This document shows, one piece after another, positions 25,746 to 32,885 of a stretch of DNA of 64,000 nucleotides (the stretch's first letter is position 1; every line of letters starts with the position of its first letter). A model generated the notes under the pieces. The model worked only from the letters and a program-made list of their open reading frames with translations. It made no database searches and was not told where the DNA came from. This DNA comes from Gracilinema caldarium (GTDB lineage: Bacteria > Spirochaetota > Spirochaetia > Treponematales > Breznakiellaceae). The stretch spans positions 1 to 64,000 of the forward strand of contig NZ_JAJUHW010000003.1 in NCBI RefSeq assembly GCF_029265695.1, given 5' to 3'. A program made the translations under genes and the position numbers.

Positions 25746-26813
25746 ATGGCATATACGATACTTGTTATCAATCCCGGGTCTACCTCCACCAAGGTTGGTG
25801 TGTACCGGGACGAAGAAACGGTCTTTTCTTCCGGTGTTTCCCATTCTGTAGAAGCCCTTGCTCAATTCGATACAGTGGCAGACCAGATGGAGTTTCGCGA
25901 GAAAGCTATTTTGGAGTTGCTCGATGCTCACGTTATCGATCATAAGGCTATTGATTGTATAGTAGCCAGGGGCGGACTGGTACGCCCTCTGCCTCATGGG
26001 ACCTACCGAGTCAACGATAAAATGAAGGAGGACCTCCGCACGGCCTGTTACGGAGGTCACGCTTCTAATTTGGGTGCCCTCATTGCGGATGATCTGGCAA
26101 CTAAACTGGGTGTTCCTGCCTATATAAGTGATCCGGTGGTTGTTGATGAACTGGACGATGTGGCGCGTCTCACAGGCATTAAGGGTATAAAGCGGCGCTC
26201 TATTTTCCATGCCCTAAATCAGCGGGCTGTAGCCCTCCGGTATGCAAAGTCCAAGGGTTTACGGTATGATGACATAAATCTTATTGTTGTCCATATGGGC
26301 GGCGGTGTGACCGTGGGTCTCCATCGGCGAGGCCGGGTAACGGACGTGAATAATGGCTTAGACGGCGAAGGTCCCTTTACTCCCGAACGGGCTGGTACAA
26401 TCCCCGCAGGATCTCTGGTGAGTCTCTGTTTCTCCGGTGAATACAGTGAACACGAAATCCGAAAAATGCTGACCGGCCATGGGGGTTTTGTAAGCCTCTT
26501 GGGCACCAACGATATGAGGGAAGTGGAACGTCGGGTCAGCGAAGGGGATCAGGAAGCGGCTTTGGTCCTTAATGGTTTTATATACAGGGTTGCAAAAGAA
26601 GTGGGATCCTTGGCTGCGGCGGCGGACGGAAAAATAGATGCCATCCTGCTAACCGGCGGCATTGCTCATGATACCAATGTCATCCAGGGAATAACAAAAA
26701 AGGTGTCGTGGATTGCCCCGGTGGAAGTATTCCCCGGCGAAGGCGAATTGGAAGCACTCCGTGATGCAGGACTTCGGGTCCTGCGGGGAGAAGAAATTCC
26801 AGTAGAGTATTAG
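25746..26813 (+). CDS. buk: butyrate (branched-chain acyl) kinase
   Basis: 355 residues of the acetate/butyrate kinase family. The phosphate-binding start is ILVINPGSTSTKVGVY, and VVHMGGGVTVGLHRRGRV and LTGGIAH are further active-site motifs. It transfers phosphate from butyryl- or isobutyryl-phosphate to ADP, yielding ATP and the free acid. ATG 25746 matches the family start. The next gene begins 10 nt after the stop and encodes the acyl-phosphate-forming partner. The oxidoreductase genes just downstream argue for branched-chain substrates. Confidence 0.93.
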   Translation: MAYTILVINPGSTSTKVGVYRDEETVFSSGVSHSVEALAQFDTVADQMEFREKAILELLDAHVIDHKAIDCIVARGGLVRPLPHGTYRVNDKMKEDLRTACYGGHASNLGALIADDLATKLGVPAYISDPVVVDELDDVARLTGIKGIKRRSIFHALNQRAVALRYAKSKGLRYDDINLIVVHMGGGVTVGLHRRGRVTDVNNGLDGEGPFTPERAGTIPAGSLVSLCFSGEYSEHEIRKMLTGHGGFVSLLGTNDMREVERRVSEGDQEAALVLNGFIYRVAKEVGSLAAAADGKIDAILLTGGIAHDTNVIQGITKKVSWIAPVEVFPGEGELEALRDAGLRVLRGEEIPVEY

Positions 26814-26823
26814 AGGAATGGAT

Positions 26824-27750
26824 ATGAAATCTATCGCTGAATTGATCCAAAAGGCGAAAAGTCTGTCTGCGGAAAACGGCCGGGTTCAAATAGCTGTTGC
26901 GGCAGCCCAGGACGAAGAGGTTTTGGTTGCCGTGGAAGCAGCCCGTAAGGACGGATTTGCGGATGCGGTTTTAATCGGAAACACCGGGCAGATAGAGTCT
27001 ATTGCAAGGGCTAAAAATATAGATCTTTCTTTTTATAAGCTTGTTGATGAGCCTGATATCGTCCGTTCTGCCGCTCTTGCGGTGGATTATGTGCGGCAGG
27101 GAAAGGCAGCTTTTGTTATGAAGGGAATTCTTGATACTTCGGTACTTCTTAAGGCTGTTTTGAACAAAGAAACGGGGCTGAATGCAGGCCGGCTCGTGAG
27201 TCATGTTGGGGTAGCCGAGTCAGCCAATTACCATAAATTATTTCTCATGACCGATGCGGCAATTAACATTGCGCCGACCCTGCAGGAAAAAATGGATATT
27301 ATCCGCAATGCGGTGGATTGTGCGCGGGCCCTGGGCATCGAAATGCCTAAGGTGGCGCTTTTGGCCGCGGTCGAGAAGGTAAACAGCGACAAAATGCCCT
27401 GTACGGTCGATGCTGCTATTCTGACCCAAATGAACCGCCGGGGTCAAATAAAGGACTGTATTGTTGACGGGCCTCTGGCTTTGGATAATGCTATCAGCGC
27501 CGAATCAGCCCGGATAAAGAAAATCGAAAGCCCCGTTGCAGGGGATGCGGATATCCTGGTGGCGCCGGACATTGAGGCCGGAAATATCCTGTACAAGGCT
27601 GTCATTGACCTGGGCGGGGCTAAGGGGGCAGGGCTTGTCATGGGGGCTGGGGCACCGGTGGTCTTGACAAGCCGGGCCGATAGCGCCGAAACAAAGCATG
27701 CCTCTATCGCCTTGGCGGTGCTGGTTTCTTTTACCATGAAAAAGAAATAA
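26824..27750 (+). CDS. ptb: phosphate butyryltransferase
   Basis: 308 residues of the phosphate acetyl/butyryltransferase family. Recognisable blocks are VAAAQDEEVLVAVEAA, AAFVMKGILDTSVLLKAVL, SHVGVAESANYHKLFLMTDA and GNILYKAVIDLGGAKGAGLV. It converts butyryl-CoA or isobutyryl-CoA and phosphate to the acyl phosphate. AGAGGA lies 6 nt before ATG 26824; ATG 26818 is too close to it. It is in an operon with buk. Confidence 0.93.
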   Translation: MKSIAELIQKAKSLSAENGRVQIAVAAAQDEEVLVAVEAARKDGFADAVLIGNTGQIESIARAKNIDLSFYKLVDEPDIVRSAALAVDYVRQGKAAFVMKGILDTSVLLKAVLNKETGLNAGRLVSHVGVAESANYHKLFLMTDAAINIAPTLQEKMDIIRNAVDCARALGIEMPKVALLAAVEKVNSDKMPCTVDAAILTQMNRRGQIKDCIVDGPLALDNAISAESARIKKIESPVAGDADILVAPDIEAGNILYKAVIDLGGAKGAGLVMGAGAPVVLTSRADSAETKHASIALAVLVSFTMKKK

Positions 27751-27759
27751 TCAGAGCAG

Positions 27760-27802
27760 GACGGGCCTGATCCGGTTGTAGTACTGAAATCATAGGCCTG
27801 TC
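27760..27802 (+). other. stem-loop in the ptb-oxidoreductase intergenic region
   Basis: GACGGGCCT (27760-27768) pairs with AGGCCTGTC (27794-27802), one G-U pair, and three further pairs form across a 2-nt bulge. There is no T-run after it, so it is more likely a processing or stability element than a terminator. Confidence 0.4.
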
Positions 27803-27826
27803 TAAATAGTTCCATAAGGAGGCCCT

Positions 27827-28057
27827 ATGGCTAAGAGAGGCAAGGTTGTCATTGACCGGGAAATGTGCAAGGGATGTTATCTCTGCGTCCGTGCATGTCC
27901 TTCCAAGGTTCTTGAACCAGACACAACACCTAATGCAACAGGAACATACCCTTCCTTTGCAAAGTATATGGAAAAATGCATAGCATGCGGCAACTGCTAT
28001 CAGGTATGCCCCGATGTCTGCATCGAGGTGTATGAACTGGAAGGAGACGAGGCATGA
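27827..28057 (+). CDS. 2-oxoacid:ferredoxin oxidoreductase, delta (ferredoxin) subunit
   Basis: 76 residues with two 4Fe-4S motifs, CKGCYLCVRACP and CIACGNCYQVCPDVC. This small ferredoxin passes electrons from the thiamine-pyrophosphate site to external ferredoxin in four-subunit enzymes of the VOR/KOR type. AAGGAGG precedes ATG 27827. It overlaps the alpha-subunit gene by 4 nt. Confidence 0.9.
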   Translation: MAKRGKVVIDREMCKGCYLCVRACPSKVLEPDTTPNATGTYPSFAKYMEKCIACGNCYQVCPDVCIEVYELEGDEA

Positions 28058-29118
28058 GCGAAGGAAAACGCTTAATGAAGGGGAATGAGGCTATTGCGGA
28101 GGCCGCTATGAGAGCGGGCTGTACCGCTTATTACGGCTATCCGATTACTCCCCAGAACGAATTAACGGCCTACATGGCCCGGCATATGCTTGCCCGAGGC
28201 CGGGTTTTTATCCAGGCGGAGAGCGAAGTGGCCGCCATCAACATGGTATATGGTTCCAGTGCTGCGGGTGCCCGGGCAATGACCAGTTCCAGCAGCCCCG
28301 GGGTGAGTCTTAAACAGGAAGGTATTTCCTATGCAGCGGGGGCGGATATTCCCCTTGTATTGGCTAATGTGGTCCGGGGCGGCCCCGGTCTGGGTTCCAT
28401 AGCTCCCAGCCAGGCCGACTATTTCCAGTCGACCCGGGGAGGCGGCCATGGAGATTATTATACCATCGTGCTGGCCCCGAAAAGCGTGCAGGAAGCAGCG
28501 GACCTGACCTATCTTGCATTTGACCTCGCCGACACCTGGCGGATTCCGGTGATACTCCAGGCCGACGGCATGATTGGACAAATGATGGAAGGGGTAGTGT
28601 TGCCTCCTGAGCGGGATCTCAAGGATCTTCCCAAACGGGACTGGGCCGTGGGCCATCAGGCACTTACAGGCCGCGAAGCACGGCATATTTCGTCCCTGGA
28701 TCTCGTGCCGGAAAGTCTCGAGGCCAAAGTAAAAGCCCGTTTCCAGCGCTACGAACAGATTAAAGCCAAAGAAGTCCGCTATGAGTTAATCGGCGAAGAT
28801 GCGGACCTTTACATGGTCGCCTATGGTACCTCCGCCCGGGTTTGCCTTGGCGCAAAAAAACTGGCGGATAAGGCAGGAATTAAACTTGGGCTGTTCCGGC
28901 CGATAACTCTCTGGCCTTTCCCAGAACAGGCCCTTTCAGAGCTCGCTAAAAAAGGTAAGCCCTTCCTGACTGTCGAAATGAGTATGGGACAGCTTGTTGA
29001 GGATGTCCGGCTTTCGGTTCTCGGCCGCGCACCAGTTCATTTGCTGGGCCACTGCGGTGGAGTCATTCCAACGGAAGAAGAGGTCTTCGCTGAGGCGAAG
29101 CGTATCCTCGGGAGGTAA
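28054..29118 (+). CDS. vorB: 2-oxoacid (probably 3-methyl-2-oxobutanoate):ferredoxin oxidoreductase alpha subunit
   Basis: 354 residues. It starts KRLMKGNEAIAEAAMRAGCT and AYYGYPITPQNELTAYMA, the pyrimidine-binding half of the thiamine-dependent 2-oxoacid oxidoreductases. TSSSSPGVSLKQEGISYAAG and RGGPGLGSIAPSQADY follow. The size and four-subunit gene order (delta, alpha, beta, gamma) fit VorB-type enzymes, which oxidatively decarboxylate branched-chain 2-oxoacids to acyl-CoA. 2-Oxoglutarate is the main alternative substrate; the neighbouring ptb and buk genes favour branched chains. Confidence 0.85.
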   Translation: MSEGKRLMKGNEAIAEAAMRAGCTAYYGYPITPQNELTAYMARHMLARGRVFIQAESEVAAINMVYGSSAAGARAMTSSSSPGVSLKQEGISYAAGADIPLVLANVVRGGPGLGSIAPSQADYFQSTRGGGHGDYYTIVLAPKSVQEAADLTYLAFDLADTWRIPVILQADGMIGQMMEGVVLPPERDLKDLPKRDWAVGHQALTGREARHISSLDLVPESLEAKVKARFQRYEQIKAKEVRYELIGEDADLYMVAYGTSARVCLGAKKLADKAGIKLGLFRPITLWPFPEQALSELAKKGKPFLTVEMSMGQLVEDVRLSVLGRAPVHLLGHCGGVIPTEEEVFAEAKRILGR

Positions 29119-29121
29119 GAC

Positions 29122-29937
29122 ATGAAAAAACTCTACGGACACCCCGAGAGCCTGAAAAAGGTTGCTACGAAATATTGCGCCGGCTGCGGCCATGGCGTAA
29201 TACACCGGCTCATTACCGAAGTTATCGATGAAATGGGCTTGCAGCAGCAGGCAATTATTACCAATCCGGTAGGTTGTTCTATTTGGGCGGATCTTTATTT
29301 TGATTTTGATTCAGTCCAGCCGCCCCATGGGCGTACTCCCGCGGCTGCAACAGGGATTAAACGGGTGCTGCCTGATCACCTTGTGGTTTGCTACCAGGGT
29401 GATGGGGATCTGGCTGCCATCGGTACCGCTGAAATTATTCATGCGGCAAACCGGGGCGAAAAATTTACCGTTATTTTCGTTAATAATGCGATTTATGGTA
29501 TGACGGGAGGCCAAATGGCCCCCACCACCCTGGTTGGGCAAAAGGCAACCACCGCGCCCCTGGGGCGGGACCCGGTGGAGGCCGGTATGGGCTATCCTAT
29601 TCAGGTTTGTGAATTGCTGGCTACGTTAGGTGGAACAAGATATCTTGCCCGCGGCGCGGTGAATACACCTGCTAACATCCGAAAGACCAAGCAGTATATT
29701 AAAAAAGCATTCCAGGCCCAAATGGCAGGTATTGGATTTACCATGGTAGAGATCCTGTCCCAATGCCCCACCAACTGGAGCATGGAACCGGCTGAGGCGG
29801 TGGATTGGCTCGAAAAAAACATGATTCCCTACTATCACCTCGGGGAAATTAAAAACGAGCTCGAAGGGGCTTCTGCGGGGGCCGCCGCAGCCAGCGTTGA
29901 AGTCGGAGGCGCTGTTGCAAAGGGGGCTGCACGATGA
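29122..29937 (+). CDS. 2-oxoacid:ferredoxin oxidoreductase beta (TPP-binding) subunit
   Basis: 271 residues. The TPP/magnesium motif VVCYQGDGDLAAIGTAEI ends with FVNNAIYGMTGGQMAPTT. Cysteines in KYCAGCGHG and NPVGCS belong to an iron-sulphur cluster. The last 25 residues are an Ala/Gly-rich tail (ASAGAAAASVEVGGAVAKG) that I do not expect in the family core and that looks like a species-specific extension. It follows the alpha gene by 3 nt and overlaps the gamma gene by 4 nt. Confidence 0.9.
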   Translation: MKKLYGHPESLKKVATKYCAGCGHGVIHRLITEVIDEMGLQQQAIITNPVGCSIWADLYFDFDSVQPPHGRTPAAATGIKRVLPDHLVVCYQGDGDLAAIGTAEIIHAANRGEKFTVIFVNNAIYGMTGGQMAPTTLVGQKATTAPLGRDPVEAGMGYPIQVCELLATLGGTRYLARGAVNTPANIRKTKQYIKKAFQAQMAGIGFTMVEILSQCPTNWSMEPAEAVDWLEKNMIPYYHLGEIKNELEGASAGAAAASVEVGGAVAKGAAR

Positions 29938-30467
29938 CAGAAAAATCCTTTTTTGCCGGTTTTGGCGGCCAGGGGATCATTTCCCTGGGACAAATCTGGG
30001 TGTATCTTGCTATGGAAGAGGGTAAAAATGTTACCTTTTTTCCCTTTTATGGGGCCGAAAAACGGGGCGGTATTGCCCGGGCGGGGGTTATTGTTTCTGA
30101 CGAAGAAATCGCGAGTCCCTTAGTAACCGTCCCTGATTCGGTGTTGGTTATGAACCCCGATTCCCTTCCCTTATGTGAAAAAATGGTGCGGCCCGAGGGT
30201 CTTATGGTCATCAATTCCACGATTGTGAAGGATGACCCAGGCCGGAAAGATATTCGGGTGGTCAAAATAGATGCCCAGGGAATAGCAGAAAAGATCGGAG
30301 ACGCTAAGATTGCCAATATGGTAGCCCTTGGAGCCCTTGCAAAGCTTACCGGGGCGCTTAAACTGACCGATACGGAGCGGATCTTAAAAAAGTTTTTCCC
30401 CGAGACAAAGCACAAGTTTGTCCCCATGAACCTGGAAGCGATCCAGGCGGGGTATCAAGCGGTTTAG
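29934..30467 (+). CDS. 2-oxoacid:ferredoxin oxidoreductase gamma subunit
   Basis: 177 residues. The start KSFFAGFGGQGIISLGQIWV and the block FPFYGAEKRGGIARAGVIVS are characteristic of the gamma (CoA-contacting) subunit of VOR/KOR enzymes. Last gene of the delta-alpha-beta-gamma set, overlapping the beta gene (ATGA). It is followed by a repeat pair and a strong bidirectional hairpin. Confidence 0.9.
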   Translation: MTEKSFFAGFGGQGIISLGQIWVYLAMEEGKNVTFFPFYGAEKRGGIARAGVIVSDEEIASPLVTVPDSVLVMNPDSLPLCEKMVRPEGLMVINSTIVKDDPGRKDIRVVKIDAQGIAEKIGDAKIANMVALGALAKLTGALKLTDTERILKKFFPETKHKFVPMNLEAIQAGYQAV

Positions 30468-30477
30468 GGAAAGTTTA

Positions 30478-30536
30478 CGGGGCGAGCCCCGCGAAATTGG
30501 TTCAGTTTTTTTCGGGGCGTGCCGCGATTGGCGCAG
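30478..30536. repeat. degenerate tandem GC-rich repeat, two copies
   Basis: Copy 1 at 30478-30505 begins CGGGGCGAGCCCCGCG and ends ATTGGTTCAG. Copy 2 at 30513-30536 begins CGGGGCGTGCCGCG and ends ATTGGCGCAG. A run of T separates them. The first copy can fold on itself (CGGGG with CCCCG). This is the pattern of a short intergenic palindromic repeat family. Confidence 0.5.
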
Positions 30537-30569
30537 GTTGTTGAAATGCGTTAGGCGTTTCAACAACCT
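30535..30569. terminator. bidirectional terminator with a perfect 12-bp stem
   Basis: AGGTTGTTGAAA (30535-30546) pairs perfectly with TTTCAACAACCT (30558-30569) across an 11-nt loop, and ATTTT follows on the plus strand. It sits between the convergent oxidoreductase operon and the NlpC/P60 gene and reaches the stop codon of the latter, so it probably serves both. Confidence 0.75.
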
Positions 30570-31425
30570 ATTTTGTCCCCACAACCTTCCAGACCCGCTC
30601 GACCCGTTTGAGGTTGCTGCTGGTCTTGAGTATGAGTTTATACTGGCCGGTTTCGGTCAGTATGATCGGATCAATCTCTACCGATGCTCCAGCCTTAATG
30701 GATACCCGGTCCTGTCTGATTGTCTTGGATTTAGCGGGATCAAGATCCATTTTATAAAAGAGAATCTCAAAAATACCATCTTTCCCGGTTTCATTCCTCA
30801 CCACAAATTGAACGCCGCTTCCCACTTGGGCCGGAATCTTATCAGTATAGATAAGGACTTCATTCGTAATGGCGAACGAAATGGTATCTACGGGAATTTC
30901 GTTTTTAACCGGTTCCTGAGCCGGAGAGCTGTTTTCAGGTTTCTGAGCAACACTGTTTTGCGCCGAATTGTCCGAGATAAAGCTGCGGACGCCGATAAGC
31001 CGTGGACCGAAATAGGAATCATTCAGGGAAGAAATCATAACACCAGTGCGGGGCCCCTGTGAGACCGCATGGACCATCTGGTTTTTATCGATAAGGAGTG
31101 CCACATGACTGGGGAAGCCGCCAGAGGTATCAAACACGAGGATGTCCCCGGGCTGCGCCTTTGCAAGGGGTATAGCAAGTCCAATGGCCCAAATCTGCCT
31201 GGACGAACGGGGAAGCGTTATTGCAGCGGCTTCCCGGTATACATAGCCGACAAACCCAGAACAGTCAAAGGCCGTGGGAGAAGATGCGCCGTACATGTAG
31301 GGGACCCCTACATATTTCGTGGCTGTCGTAACAATAGCTTTACGAAGCGAAGCTGTATCAATGGCAATCGCCAGGAAGGGCGCTATAAATATGAGCAGTA
31401 TAATATGGAGTGTGCGATATCGCAT
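30568..31425 (-). CDS. secreted NlpC/P60 peptidoglycan endopeptidase
   Basis: 285 residues. N-terminal signal anchor (TLHIILLIFIAPFLAIAI), then an NlpC/P60 domain: GVPYMYGASSPTAFDCSGFV with nucleophile Cys55, the following PRSSRQIW and PGDILVF, and the catalytic His in GGFPSHVALLID. The family cleaves D-glutamyl-diaminopimelate links in the cell wall. After about residue 165 comes a proline/serine linker and a C-terminal beta-rich domain (FVVRNETGKDGIFEI) with no name. ATG 31425 has TGAGG 8 nt upstream. It follows the diguanylate cyclase gene by 10 nt, so the two probably share a transcript. Confidence 0.85.
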   Translation of the reverse strand: MRYRTLHIILLIFIAPFLAIAIDTASLRKAIVTTATKYVGVPYMYGASSPTAFDCSGFVGYVYREAAAITLPRSSRQIWAIGLAIPLAKAQPGDILVFDTSGGFPSHVALLIDKNQMVHAVSQGPRTGVMISSLNDSYFGPRLIGVRSFISDNSAQNSVAQKPENSSPAQEPVKNEIPVDTISFAITNEVLIYTDKIPAQVGSGVQFVVRNETGKDGIFEILFYKMDLDPAKSKTIRQDRVSIKAGASVEIDPIILTETGQYKLILKTSSNLKRVERVWKVVGTK

Positions 31426-31435
31426 GAGCAGAGCC

Positions 31436-32821
31436 TCAGTTATATAATATACACCGGTTTCTACCAGATTCTTTAGCTCTGTACAAGGCTTCATCGGCAC
31501 ATGAGATTGCTTCCCGAATATCTGTTTGGATTGTTGTGCAGTGAATACCAATACTCACGGTGACCGCAACTTCAGGATTTTCATCAAAATGAAGATGCTG
31601 AATATGATCCCGAATTCGTTCTGCTACCGCCAAGGCTATTTTCTCATCCGCCCCAGGAAGAACAACCAGAATTTCTTCTCCGCCATAGCGGCAGCTGATA
31701 TCCTGGGTTCGAAAAGCTTCCTTGCAGGCCCCTGCTATAGCAACTAAAACGGTATCACCAAACAGGTGGCCGTAATTATCGTTAATGTGTTTAAAATGGT
31801 CGATATCGATTAAAAGCAGCGCAAATGTTTCATCTGGGCGGTTCTCTAATAAAAACCTATTTATCCGTGCATGGAATGAGCGCCTGGTGGGCAGTCCGGT
31901 AAGCCAGTCGGTAGCCGCTTCCTGTTCGCTTATTCTGTGCCGTAATGCATTGGCAAACGCAACCCCTGCTTGTTCAGCAAAGAGCAAGGCATTGCCAATC
32001 TGATCTTTTGTAAAACAATTTTCTTTTTTTGAATAAAACTCGATGCATCCAATCAGTTTGTTTCTTTTAATAATGGGTACTCCCAGAATATGTCGGTAAG
32101 GTCCGGAAGCTGGGGCAAATACCTTTGGGGTTGGATCTGGTTTAATGAATGACTGGAGCAAAAGATTAGGAATACAGGCGGGGTCCACGCCTGATTGGAA
32201 TCCGCTGGCTGCAAGCAATATGACCTCATCATCTTCCAGTACCCGTACCGTGGCTGCATCAAAGGTGAGAATTCGAGAAGCCTGGTATATCATTTGCTCA
32301 GCCGCTTCATAGGGGTCCAGGGTAGTGCTCAGAATGGTAGCCGCATTCCTGATTTCTTCTGAGCGCTGTAATAGCTGGCGGTAATGGTCGAGCTGTTTTT
32401 TTACGGTTTCCAGCTGCAAGACCAGGTCGGTAATATCCACATCCCAGCCTATATAAAGCCGGGGTGTTTTTTGTTCCGAACGTTCAAGAACGATAGCCCG
32501 GTGCCGAATGGTATGGTATTCCCCTGACCGTGCGCGGATTCGGTATTCTCCTTCCCACAGGTCGTTTTCACCCTTAACAAGGCGTTCATGAAAGCTTTTT
32601 GTCTTTTCAAGGTCTTCAGGATGCACCACCTGGAGCCATGAATCGTGCTTCATGTCCCGGTCAGAATAGCCTAAATTTTTCCAGATAGTGTTCGGAATTG
32701 CTTCGCCGCTTTCGTAATTTTTAACAAAAACTCCAGAACCTTTAAGAAGAGTTAGCAGATATGGAGATTTTAGAATCTTTTGTTTTAATGATAATTTTTT
32801 AATATGTAATGGTTTAGCCAT
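31436..32821 (-). CDS. diguanylate cyclase with PAS and GAF domains
   Basis: 461 residues, soluble. A PAS domain (about 35-160, ending YIGWDVDITDL), a GAF domain (about 175-300, HILGVPIIKRNKLIGCIEFY) and a GGDEF domain (about 315-460) with LPTRRSFHARINRF, LLIDIDHFKHINDNYG and active-site GGEEI. An RTQD lies exactly five residues before GGEEI, which is the product-inhibition site RxxD. This indicates an active, feedback-regulated cyclic-di-GMP synthase. Transcribed from its own promoter, divergently from the kinase gene. Confidence 0.88.
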   Translation of the reverse strand: MAKPLHIKKLSLKQKILKSPYLLTLLKGSGVFVKNYESGEAIPNTIWKNLGYSDRDMKHDSWLQVVHPEDLEKTKSFHERLVKGENDLWEGEYRIRARSGEYHTIRHRAIVLERSEQKTPRLYIGWDVDITDLVLQLETVKKQLDHYRQLLQRSEEIRNAATILSTTLDPYEAAEQMIYQASRILTFDAATVRVLEDDEVILLAASGFQSGVDPACIPNLLLQSFIKPDPTPKVFAPASGPYRHILGVPIIKRNKLIGCIEFYSKKENCFTKDQIGNALLFAEQAGVAFANALRHRISEQEAATDWLTGLPTRRSFHARINRFLLENRPDETFALLLIDIDHFKHINDNYGHLFGDTVLVAIAGACKEAFRTQDISCRYGGEEILVVLPGADEKIALAVAERIRDHIQHLHFDENPEVAVTVSIGIHCTTIQTDIREAISCADEALYRAKESGRNRCILYN

Positions 32822-32830
32822 AGTTTTTAC

Positions 32831-32858
32831 ATTATAAATCTTATTTTCAGTATGTAAA
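32831..32858 (-). promoter_or_regulatory. promoter of the diguanylate cyclase gene, leaderless type
   Basis: The minus strand reads TTTACA (32858-32853), 16 nt, TATAAT (32836-32831), then 9 nt to ATG 32821 with no Shine-Dalgarno sequence. Confidence 0.65.
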
Positions 32859-32873
32859 GATGGAATTTAAAAT

Positions 32874-32879
32874 TATAAT
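32874..32879 (+). promoter_or_regulatory. -10 element of the sensor kinase gene, leaderless type
   Basis: TATAAT at 32874-32879, then 6 nt, then ATG 32886. The -35 is not clear. The 64-bp gap holds both divergent promoters. Confidence 0.5.
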
Positions 32880-32885
32880 AATATT

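Noticed and set aside
30478-30505. CGGGGCGAGCCCCG hairpin as the terminator of the oxidoreductase operon
   Set aside because: The stem is only 5 bp and the T-run is 13 nt further on. The 12-bp stem at 30535-30569 is a far better terminator.
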